This document shows, piece after piece, positions 1 to 5,515 of a DNA stretch of 7,849 nt. Source of the DNA: Rhodoferax sp. OV413. Lineage in GTDB: Bacteria > Pseudomonadota > Gammaproteobacteria > Burkholderiales > Burkholderiaceae_C. Each line of letters begins with the position of its first letter. The first letter of the stretch is position 1. Below the pieces are notes generated by a model, which was given only the letters and a program-made list of their open reading frames with translations, was not told where the DNA came from and did not search any database. The DNA is taken from positions 1 to 7,849 of the forward strand of contig CAMATS010000091.1 in the NCBI GenBank assembly GCA_945861195.1. Direction: 5' to 3'. The translations under genes and the position numbers were made by a program.

Positions 1-719
1 ATGCGGGCAACTTTTTGCACATGATGTTTGCCACGCCCTGCGAGGACTATGTGGTCAACCCGGTGATAGAGCGGGCACTCGACCGTATTTTTGTTCTGCA
101 TGCCGACCATGAACAAAACGCCTCCACCTCGACTGTGCGTCTGTGCGGCAGCTCTGGCACCAACCCCTTTGCAGCAATTGCGGCAGGCGTAGCCTGCTTG
201 TGGGGTCCGGCCCACGGGGGTGCCAATGAAGCCTGCCTGAACATGCTCGAAGGCATTCAGGCGATGGGTGGCATTGCCAAGGTGGGCCAATTCATGGAGC
301 AGGTCAAAGATAAAAATTCGGGGGTCAAACTCATGGGCTTTGGTCACCGTGTTTACAAGAACTACGACCCACGCGCCAAGTTGATGCAAGAGACCTGCAA
401 GGAAGTGCTGGCCTCGCTGGGCCTGGAAAATGACCCCTTATTCAAGCTGGCGATGGCACTGGAGAAAATTGCCCTCGAAGACGACTACTTTGTGCAGCGC
501 AAGCTCTATCCCAATGTCGACTTCTATTCCGGCATCGTTCAGCGCGCCATTGGCATACCGGTGAGCCTGTTCACCGCTGTTTTTGCGTTGGCCCGCACGG
601 TCGGCTGGATTGCCCAGCTCAATGAAATGATCGGCGACCCCGAATACAAAATTGGCCGTCCACGCCAGCTTTTTTCAGGCTCGATCCGTCGCGATGTGCT
701 GCCGATTGCCCAGCGCTGA
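1..719 (+). CDS. gltA: Citrate synthase, C-terminal part (5' truncated by window edge)
   Basis: Type II hexameric citrate synthase, which condenses oxaloacetate with acetyl-CoA at the entry of the TCA cycle in the cytoplasm. The reading frame is already open at base 1; the first complete codons read AGNFLHMMF, so the true start lies upstream and roughly the last 238 of about 435 residues are present. Family motifs are clear: HADHEQNAS (second His at 108-110), WGPAHGGANEA with the catalytic His at 213-215, GFGHRVYKNYDPRA with the second catalytic His at 345-347, and YPNVDFYSG with the catalytic Asp at 519-521. The C-terminus VLPIAQR and the TGA at 717-719 fit the usual betaproteobacterial end. 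The next gene, leuC, follows after 139 bases. I see no T-rich intrinsic terminator in that gap. A TTG at 15 is an internal Leu codon, not a start. Confidence 0.97.
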   Translation, partial: AGNFLHMMFATPCEDYVVNPVIERALDRIFVLHADHEQNASTSTVRLCGSSGTNPFAAIAAGVACLWGPAHGGANEACLNMLEGIQAMGGIAKVGQFMEQVKDKNSGVKLMGFGHRVYKNYDPRAKLMQETCKEVLASLGLENDPLFKLAMALEKIALEDDYFVQRKLYPNVDFYSGIVQRAIGIPVSLFTAVFALARTVGWIAQLNEMIGDPEYKIGRPRQLFSGSIRRDVLPIAQR

Positions 720-818
720 CAGCGCAAAAGCCAGCATCCAGCAAAATCAAAGGCGTTGATTCGCCCTCAGGTCCAGCCGACTTGGGCCTCGGGGTACGGC
801 GTAGTGTGAGAACGGGGT

Positions 819-831
819 AGCGGCAGCCGCT
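819..831. repeat. Short perfect inverted repeat upstream of leuC
   Basis: AGCGGC-A-GCCGCT is a perfect 6-bp inverted repeat around one central base. It ends directly before the TAAAAT box at 832-837, so it would lie in the promoter spacer, a position typical of a repressor operator. No regulator can be named from the sequence, and a GC-rich 6-bp repeat can arise by chance. A one-base loop is too tight for this to be a good RNA hairpin. Confidence 0.3.
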
Positions 832-837
832 TAAAAT
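832..837 (+). promoter_or_regulatory. Possible -10 box for the leuCDB operon
   Basis: TAAAAT lies 21 bases before the leuC ATG and would start transcription at about 843-845, giving a leader of roughly 15 bases that still contains the ribosome-binding site GAAGGA (848-853). There is no convincing TTGACA-like -35 at 16-18 bases upstream, so the call rests on the -10 alone and on its place in the gltA-leuC gap. No leucine-rich leader peptide is visible in 720-858. Confidence 0.4.
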
Positions 838-858
838 GCCGCAACACGAAGGAAAAAC

Positions 859-2304
859 ATGGGACGCACCCTCTACGACAAACTGTGGGACGCGCACGTT
901 GTCCACACCGAGGAAGATGGCACAGCCATCCTCTACATAGACCGCCACTTGGTGCACGAGGTTACCAGCCCGCAGGCCTTTGAGGGCCTGCGTCAGGCTG
1001 GTCGCACGGTCTGGCGCAACAGTTCCATCGTCGCCACAGCGGACCACAACACGCCCACCACAGGCTGGGAGCAGGGCTATGCAGGGATCACCGACCCCAC
1101 CAGCAAAGAGCAGGTGATGACCTTGGACAGCAATATGCAGCAATTTGGTGCTGCGGCTTATTTTCCTTTTTTGTCCAAACGCCAGGGCATCGTGCATGTG
1201 ATCGGCCCGGAAAACGGCGCCACCCTGCCTGGCATGACGGTAGTTTGCGGCGACTCGCACACCTCTACCCACGGCGCCTTTGGTGCTTTGGCGCACGGCA
1301 TCGGAACCAGTGAAGTCGAGCATGTCTTGGCGACCCAGACCCTGCTGGCAAAAAAAGCCAAAAATATGTTGGTCCGGGTGAATGGCACATTGGCACGCGG
1401 CTGCAGCGGCAAAGATATCGTACTGGCCATCATCGGTCGAATTGGCACCGCTGGCGGTACCGGGTACACCATCGAATTCGGCGGCAAGGCCATCAGCGCG
1501 CTGAGCATGGAAGGCCGCATGACCGTGTGCAATATGGCCATCGAGGCTGGCGCCCGGGCAGGCCTGGTGGCGGTGGACGACAAAACCATTGACTATGTGC
1601 GGGGCCGACCGCTGGCCCCCGGTCATCTGGCCTCTGGTGATGCGGCAACGCTTGAGTGGGAACAGGCAGTGACTTACTGGAAAACTCTGCACTCTGACGC
1701 GGATGCCAATTTCGATGCCTTGGTCGAGCTCGATGCGAGCCAATTGATTCCCCAGGTGACCTGGGGCACCTCCCCCGAGATGGTGCTCGGCATCGACAGC
1801 CGGGTGCCCGACCCAGACAAAGAAAAAGACGCCAGCAAACGCAGCGCCATCGAACGGGCCCTGACCTATATGGGCCTAGAGCCTGGCAAGGCGCTCAACG
1901 ATCTCTATGTCGACAAGGTCTTCATTGGCTCATGCACCAACAGCCGCATTGAAGACATGCGCGAAGCCGCAGCGGTGGTGCGCAAGCTTGGGCGAAAAGT
2001 GGCAAAAAATATCAAACTGGCTATGGTGGTTCCAGGTTCTGGCTTGGTTAAGGCGCAAGCTGAACAGGAGGGTCTGCACGAGATTTTTCGCGCTGCCGGC
2101 TTTGAATGGCGCGAACCGGGCTGCTCCATGTGTCTGGCCATGAACGCTGACCGGCTCGAGCCCGGCGAACGCTGCGCCTCGACCAGCAACCGTAATTTTG
2201 AAGGCCGCCAAGGAGCCGGTGGGCGCACCCACCTGGTGAGCCCAGCCATGGCGGCAGCCGCGGCCATCCATGGCCATTTTGTCGACACCCGGCAGTTTGC
2301 CTGA
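859..2304 (+). CDS. leuC: 3-isopropylmalate dehydratase (isopropylmalate isomerase) large subunit
   Basis: Large subunit of the LeuCD isomerase, which converts 2-isopropylmalate to 3-isopropylmalate in leucine synthesis. It belongs to the aconitase superfamily and carries a [4Fe-4S] cluster. The 481 residues are slightly longer than the roughly 466 of E. coli. The three cluster ligands are visible: Cys359 in GSCTNSRIED, and Cys422 and Cys425 in GCSMC. Other family motifs are VVCGDSHTSTHGAFGALAHGIGTSEVEHV in the middle of the first half, GGTGYTIEF, and the C-terminal FEGRQGAGGRTHLVSP. The ATG at 859 is preceded by GAAGGA with 5 bases of spacing, and the N-terminus (MGRTLYDKLWDAHVV) matches the family. 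It is the first gene of leuC-leuD-leuB; leuD begins 12 bases after its TGA, so the two subunits are surely co-translated. Nothing in it is broken. Confidence 0.98.
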   Translation: MGRTLYDKLWDAHVVHTEEDGTAILYIDRHLVHEVTSPQAFEGLRQAGRTVWRNSSIVATADHNTPTTGWEQGYAGITDPTSKEQVMTLDSNMQQFGAAAYFPFLSKRQGIVHVIGPENGATLPGMTVVCGDSHTSTHGAFGALAHGIGTSEVEHVLATQTLLAKKAKNMLVRVNGTLARGCSGKDIVLAIIGRIGTAGGTGYTIEFGGKAISALSMEGRMTVCNMAIEAGARAGLVAVDDKTIDYVRGRPLAPGHLASGDAATLEWEQAVTYWKTLHSDADANFDALVELDASQLIPQVTWGTSPEMVLGIDSRVPDPDKEKDASKRSAIERALTYMGLEPGKALNDLYVDKVFIGSCTNSRIEDMREAAAVVRKLGRKVAKNIKLAMVVPGSGLVKAQAEQEGLHEIFRAAGFEWREPGCSMCLAMNADRLEPGERCASTSNRNFEGRQGAGGRTHLVSPAMAAAAAIHGHFVDTRQFA

Positions 2305-2316
2305 GCACCGACCAAC

Positions 2317-2967
2317 ATGCAAAAATTTGACACGCTCAAAGGCCTGGTGGCCCCGATGGACCGGGAAAATGTTGATACCGATGCCATCATTCCCAAGCAG
2401 TTCCTCAAGTCGATCCGAAAAACCGGATTTGGCCAAAATCTGTTTGACCAATGGCGCTACCTTGACGCCGGTTACCCCGGGCAGGACCCCAACAGCCGCC
2501 GCCCAAACCCCGACTTTGTGCTCAATCAGGCCCGCTACCAAGGGGCCTGCATCCTGCTGGCGCGCAAGAATTTTGGCTGCGGCTCGTCGCGCGAGCATGC
2601 GCCTTGGGCGCTTGACCAATTCGGATTTCGCGCCATCATCGCCCCGAGTTACGCAGATATTTTTTTCAACAACAGCTTCAAAAACGGGCTGTTGCCAATT
2701 GTGTTGCCAGAGGCGCAGGTAAGCGCTCTGTTCGATGAGTCGGCCGCCTTTCCGGGCTACAGCCTGACCATTGACCTGCAGCGCCAGGTGGTTCTCAAGC
2801 CGGATGGGCAGGAGCTGCCCTTTGAGGTGCAAGCATTTCGTAAGTACTGCCTGATCAACGGTTTCGACGACATCGGCCTGACCCTGCGCCACGCCGATAA
2901 AATTCGAGCTTTTGAGGCCCAACGTCTGGCCGAAAAGCCATGGCTGGCCCGCAGCCTGATCACCTGA
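2317..2967 (+). CDS. leuD: 3-isopropylmalate dehydratase small subunit
   Basis: Small subunit, corresponding to the swivelling aconitase domain, that completes the LeuCD active site. The 216 residues are the usual length for a proteobacterial LeuD. Motifs: GLVAPMDRENVDTDAIIPKQFLKSI near the N-terminus, FGCGSSREHAPWAL with its first Gly of GCGSS at residue 87 (substrate-binding loop), and PSYADIFFNNSFKNGLLPI. The start ATG at 2317 gives the family N-terminus MQKFDTLKGLV. No good Shine-Dalgarno sequence lies in the 12-base gap after leuC, which points to translational coupling with leuC. leuB follows after 29 bases. Some relatives carry a small entericidin-like gene between leuC and leuD; there is no room for one here. 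Confidence 0.98.
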   Translation: MQKFDTLKGLVAPMDRENVDTDAIIPKQFLKSIRKTGFGQNLFDQWRYLDAGYPGQDPNSRRPNPDFVLNQARYQGACILLARKNFGCGSSREHAPWALDQFGFRAIIAPSYADIFFNNSFKNGLLPIVLPEAQVSALFDESAAFPGYSLTIDLQRQVVLKPDGQELPFEVQAFRKYCLINGFDDIGLTLRHADKIRAFEAQRLAEKPWLARSLIT

Positions 2968-2996
2968 ACCTTCATCACAAACATTGTTACCAAGCC

Positions 2997-4067
2997 ATGA
3001 AAATTGCGATTTTGCCGGGTGACGGAATAGGCACTGAAATCGTCGCCCAAGCCGTGAAGGTGCTCGAGGCGTTGGATCTGTCGTTTGAGATGGAGACCGC
3101 GCTGGTTGGCGGCGCTGCCTACGACGCCCATGGCCATCCGCTGCCCGAAGCCACGCTGCGGCTGGCCCAGCAGGCCGACGCGGTGTTGTTTGGTGCAGTG
3201 GGCGACTGGAAATACGACACGCTTGACCGCCCGTTGCGGCCCGAACAAGCGATCCTAGGGCTGCGAAAACATCTGGGCTTGTTCGCTAATTTTCGTCCGG
3301 CCATTTGCTACGAGCAGCTCGTTGACGCCTCCAGCCTGAAGCCCGAGTTGATTGCCGGGCTCGATATCCTGATCATCCGCGAGCTCACTGGCGATATTTA
3401 TTTTGGCCAGCCACGCGGTCGCCGAGTCGCCACAGACGGCTTGTTTGCGGGCGCAGAAGAAGCTTTCGACACCATGCGCTACACCCGGCCAGAAATCGAG
3501 CGCATTGCCCATGTGGCATTCCAGGCGGCACGTAAACGCAGCAAACGCGTCACCAGCGTGGACAAGGCCAATGTACTGGAAACCTTCCAGTTCTGGAAAG
3601 ACGTGGTCAGTGACATTGGCAAGCAATATCCGGATGTGGCGCTGGACCACATGTATGTTGACAACGCCGCCATGCAATTGGTGCGCGAGCCCAAGAAATT
3701 TGATGTTGTGGTCACCGGCAATATGTTTGGCGACATCCTCAGCGATGAGGCAGCGATGCTCACCGGCTCCATCGGCATGCTCCCTTCGGCCAGCCTGAAT
3801 GCCACCAACCAGGGGCTTTACGAGCCCAGCCATGGTAGCGCACCAGACATTGCGGGCAAGGGCATTGCCAACCCCTTGGCCACGATATTGAGTGCGGCCA
3901 TGATGCTGCGCTACAGCCTCAAGCAGGAGGCGGCGGCCCAAAGAATCGAAGCTGCCGTCAAGCGCGTACTGGTCCAGGGACTGCGCACATCGGACATCTT
4001 CAGCCCCGGCACCACGCGCGTGGGCACCGCCGAGATGGGCGCTGCGGTTGTCAGAGCGCTGGCATAG
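2997..4067 (+). CDS. leuB: 3-isopropylmalate dehydrogenase
   Basis: NAD-dependent, metal-requiring oxidative decarboxylation of 3-isopropylmalate to 2-oxoisocaproate, the step before the final transamination to leucine. The chosen ATG gives 356 residues and the family N-terminus MKIAILPGDGIGTEIV. An in-frame ATG at 2940 would add 19 unrelated residues and overlap leuD, so I rejected it. Visible residues: RELTGDIYFGQPRG substrate-binding loop, catalytic Lys190 in SVDKANVLETF, metal ligands Asp222 (YVDNAAMQLV) and Asp246/Asp250 in NMFGDILSDEAAML, and the NAD-binding segment EPSHGSAPDIAGKGIANP. The gene ends with TAG at 4065-4067 and is followed by a 214-base gap that carries its own signals. 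The Shine-Dalgarno sequence is weak (only an AAG before the start), which again suggests coupling within the operon. Confidence 0.98.
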   Translation: MKIAILPGDGIGTEIVAQAVKVLEALDLSFEMETALVGGAAYDAHGHPLPEATLRLAQQADAVLFGAVGDWKYDTLDRPLRPEQAILGLRKHLGLFANFRPAICYEQLVDASSLKPELIAGLDILIIRELTGDIYFGQPRGRRVATDGLFAGAEEAFDTMRYTRPEIERIAHVAFQAARKRSKRVTSVDKANVLETFQFWKDVVSDIGKQYPDVALDHMYVDNAAMQLVREPKKFDVVVTGNMFGDILSDEAAMLTGSIGMLPSASLNATNQGLYEPSHGSAPDIAGKGIANPLATILSAAMMLRYSLKQEAAAQRIEAAVKRVLVQGLRTSDIFSPGTTRVGTAEMGAAVVRALA

Positions 4068-4075
4068 CGTCAAAC

Positions 4076-4081
4076 TACAAT
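4076..4081 (+). promoter_or_regulatory. Possible -10 box between leuB and asd
   Basis: TACAAT lies eight bases after the leuB stop codon. Its spacing predicts transcription from about 4088, exactly at the ATG of the small reading frame 4088-4198, so the transcript would be leaderless for that frame and would give asd a 5' region of about 194 bases. There is no matching -35 at 15-19 bases; a TTGTCA at 4048-4053 is too far (22 bases). Confidence is therefore limited. Confidence 0.35.
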
Positions 4082-4087
4082 CCATTC

Positions 4088-4198
4088 ATGTCTTCCCAAC
4101 CTCGCGCGCCATACACAACCGCTTCCCTGGGCTGGGTGTCGTTGCGCCAGTGCCGAGCTTGCGGCCGGACATTCACCCAAACCACCACCAAGGGCTAG
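4088..4198 (+). CDS. Candidate 36-codon leader peptide or small protein upstream of asd
   Basis: ATG at 4088 to TAG at 4196-4198 gives 36 residues. I do not recognise a family with certainty. Two things stand out. First, Thr makes up 7 of 36 residues and is clustered at the end: the last nine codons read TFTQTTTKG, with three ACC codons in a row at 4181-4189. Asd is in the pathway to threonine, and threonine-rich leader peptides such as thrL control related operons by attenuation. Second, residues 22-29 read CRACGRTF, a CxxCG knuckle like those in zinc-ribbon proteins, including the second half of some transposase zinc ribbons. There is no Shine-Dalgarno sequence because the ATG sits at the predicted transcription start (leaderless). 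A 12-bp hairpin begins five bases after the stop. It could be a regulatory leader, a small metal-binding protein, a decayed fragment or a chance frame. Confidence 0.33.
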   Translation: MSSQPRAPYTTASLGWVSLRQCRACGRTFTQTTTKG

Positions 4199-4202
4199 TC
4201 AA

Positions 4203-4242
4203 GCCTGGTTCGTCGCGCCCCCACCGGCCAGACGAGCCGGGC
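4203..4242 (+). promoter_or_regulatory. Strong hairpin in the asd 5' region with a loop complementary to the asd ribosome-binding site
   Basis: Arms GCCTGGTTCGTC (4203-4214) and GACGAGCCGGGC (4231-4242) pair over 12 bp without a gap; two of the pairs are G-U. The 16-base loop contains CGCCCC at 4216-4221, an exact complement of GGGGCG at 4271-4276, which holds the asd Shine-Dalgarno sequence. No run of T follows, so it is not a standard intrinsic terminator on either strand. A loop-to-SD pseudoknot that lowers asd translation is one reading. A processing or stability element is another. Confidence 0.5.
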
Positions 4243-4267
4243 AGATGGAAATCATTCACAAACATCT
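4243..4267 (+). promoter_or_regulatory. Second small inverted repeat just before the asd ribosome-binding site
   Basis: AGATG (4243-4247) and CATCT (4263-4267) can pair over 5 bp around a 15-base A-rich loop. Pairing C4242 with G4268 would add a sixth pair at the expense of the first hairpin. It sits directly between the 12-bp hairpin and the Shine-Dalgarno bases. On its own it is weak; its interest is in its position. Confidence 0.25.
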
Positions 4268-4268
4268 G

Positions 4269-4274
4269 AAGGGG
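4269..4274 (+). promoter_or_regulatory. Ribosome-binding site of asd
   Basis: AAGGGG ends 7 bases before the ATG at 4282 and fixes the asd start. Its GGGG plus the following CG can pair fully with CGCCCC in the upstream hairpin loop (4216-4221). Confidence 0.65.
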
Positions 4275-4281
4275 CGATATT

Positions 4282-5445
4282 ATGAAAACAGGACATCTGG
4301 TTGGTCTGATCGGCTGGCGCGGAATGGTTGGCTCGGTGCTGATGGACAGAATGCAGACCGAGGGCGACTTCGGTCTGATCGAGCCACTGTTTTTCTCCAC
4401 ATCGAATGCCGGCGGCCAGGCCCCTGACCTGGCCAAGAACGAAACCACACTGCAAGACGCCTTCAATATCGATGCGCTCAAGCGGTGCGACATCATCATC
4501 AGCACCCAAGGCGGCGACTACACCACCGAAGTCTTCCCCAAGCTGAGCGCTTCGGGCTGGAAGGGGCACTGGATCGACGCGGCGTCAACGCTGCGCATGG
4601 AAAAAGACGCTGTCATTATTTTGGATCCGGTCAATCTGCCCGTCATCCACAAGGCCATGACTGCTGGCGGCAAAAATTGGATCGGCGGCAACTGCACGGT
4701 GAGTTGCATGCTGATGGGCGTAGGCGCCCTGTTCAAAGCGGGCTTGGTCGAGTGGATGACCAGCATGACCTACCAGGCCGCCTCGGGCGGCGGGGCTCAG
4801 CACATGCGGGAGTTGCTGGCCCAGTTTGGCAGCCTCCATGCTGAGGTGCGCGGCCTGTTGGACGATCCCAAATCCGCGATACTGGAAATCGACAAGCGGG
4901 TGCTGGCCCGTCAGCGCTCGCTCGACTCACGGGAAACCGCCAACTTTGGCGTGCCCCTGGGTGGCAGCCTCATACCCTGGATTGACAAAGACCTGGGCCT
5001 GGGCAAGCAATCTGACGAGGCGGGCTGGGGCGTCTCCCGCGAAGAGTGGAAAGGCGGGGCTGAGGCCAACAAAATCCTGGGGCAGGGTGCAGCATTTGGC
5101 AGCGCAGAGACCCCAGTCGATGGGCTTTGCGTGCGTGTGGGCGCCATGCGCTGCCACAGCCAGGCACTGACCTTCAAGCTCAAGAAAAACCTGCCTAGCG
5201 CCGATATCGAGGCCTTGATTGCTGCAGACAACCCCTGGGCCAAGGTCATACCCAACACCCGGGAAGCCACCTTGAAAGGGCTCACGCCAGTGGCCGTGAC
5301 CGGCACGCTGGATATTCCGGTGGGACGAATCCGCAAGCTTGCCATGGGCCCGGACTATGTTGGCGCATTCACGATTGGCGACCAACTGCTGTGGGGCGCT
5401 GCGGAACCCCTGCGCCGCATGCTGCGAATTCTTCTGGCCCACTGA
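4282..5445 (+). CDS. asd: Aspartate-semialdehyde dehydrogenase
   Basis: NADPH-dependent reduction of L-aspartyl-4-phosphate to aspartate semialdehyde, the shared precursor of diaminopimelate/lysine, threonine and methionine; normally essential because it feeds peptidoglycan. The 387 residues are near the proteobacterial norm (E. coli about 367). Domains: N-terminal nucleotide-binding fold with GWRGMVGS at residues 11-18, then the catalytic/dimerisation domain. Catalytic Cys138 lies in GGNCTVSC, Gln165 in TYQAASGGGAQHMREL, and the active-site His292 in RVGAMRCHSQ. The second Cys (142) in the GGNCTVSC motif is, to my knowledge, usual in betaproteobacterial enzymes rather than a defect. The ATG at 4282 has a good ribosome-binding site. 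It follows leuB after 214 bases that hold a possible separate promoter and leader, so it may be regulated apart from leuCDB. It ends in TGA at 5443-5445. Confidence 0.98.
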   Translation: MKTGHLVGLIGWRGMVGSVLMDRMQTEGDFGLIEPLFFSTSNAGGQAPDLAKNETTLQDAFNIDALKRCDIIISTQGGDYTTEVFPKLSASGWKGHWIDAASTLRMEKDAVIILDPVNLPVIHKAMTAGGKNWIGGNCTVSCMLMGVGALFKAGLVEWMTSMTYQAASGGGAQHMRELLAQFGSLHAEVRGLLDDPKSAILEIDKRVLARQRSLDSRETANFGVPLGGSLIPWIDKDLGLGKQSDEAGWGVSREEWKGGAEANKILGQGAAFGSAETPVDGLCVRVGAMRCHSQALTFKLKKNLPSADIEALIAADNPWAKVIPNTREATLKGLTPVAVTGTLDIPVGRIRKLAMGPDYVGAFTIGDQLLWGAAEPLRRMLRILLAH

Positions 5446-5457
5446 AAAAGCAGCGCT

Positions 5458-5475
5458 GCCGGCCCCCTGGCCGGC
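5458..5475. other. GC-rich stem-loop after asd
   Basis: GCCGGCC (5458-5464) and GGCCGGC (5469-5475) form a perfect 7-bp stem with loop CCCT, 12 bases past the asd stop. No T-run follows on the plus strand, so it is at best an imperfect terminator or an mRNA 3'-end stabiliser. On the minus strand a T-run (complement of 5445-5449) begins eight bases after the stem, but no minus-strand gene ends here. An adjacent palindrome GCAGCGCTGC (5450-5459) overlaps its first bases. Confidence 0.4.
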
Positions 5476-5488
5476 TGGCTCGGGCACG

Positions 5489-5494
5489 TAGAAT
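5489..5494 (+). promoter_or_regulatory. Possible -10 box for fimV
   Basis: TAGAAT lies 21 bases before the GTG start of fimV and predicts transcription from about 5500-5502. The only -35 candidate is a poor CTGGCC at 5467-5472 inside the stem-loop. It is similar in form to the boxes before leuC and in the leuB-asd gap (TANAAT). Confidence 0.35.
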
Positions 5495-5515
5495 CCGGGG
5501 CATGGAGGCATCACC

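Noticed and set aside
720..858. Leucine-rich leader peptide or attenuator before leuC
   Set aside because: No short frame with Leu codons and no hairpin followed by a T-run is visible in the gap.
619..1743. Long minus-strand open frame (374 codons) opposite gltA-leuC
   Set aside because: It lies opposite clear LeuC coding sequence, has no recognisable motif, and is of a kind common in GC-rich genes. The same applies to the minus-strand frames at 1930-2922, 3255-4085, 4927-5712 and 5902-6639.
2972..2984. Near-repeat TCATCACAAACAT here and TCATTCACAAACAT at 4252-4265
   Set aside because: Two short similar strings with one inserted base in A-rich gaps; too short and too few to be called a repeat family.
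2940..2996. N-terminal extension of leuB from an ATG at 2940
   Set aside because: It overlaps leuD, adds 19 residues unlike the family, and the ATG at 2997 gives the exact family start.
4203..4250. Intrinsic terminator after leuB
   Set aside because: The hairpin is strong, but the following bases (AGATGGAAATC) contain no T-run.
4048..4269. 73-codon plus-strand frame across the leuB end and the leuB-asd gap
   Set aside because: It starts within leuB, has no ribosome-binding site and a composition (Pro, His, Arg) typical of an out-of-frame reading.
4068..4281. Lysine riboswitch before asd
   Set aside because: I see none of the conserved multi-helix core of that riboswitch; the gap holds only two simple hairpins.
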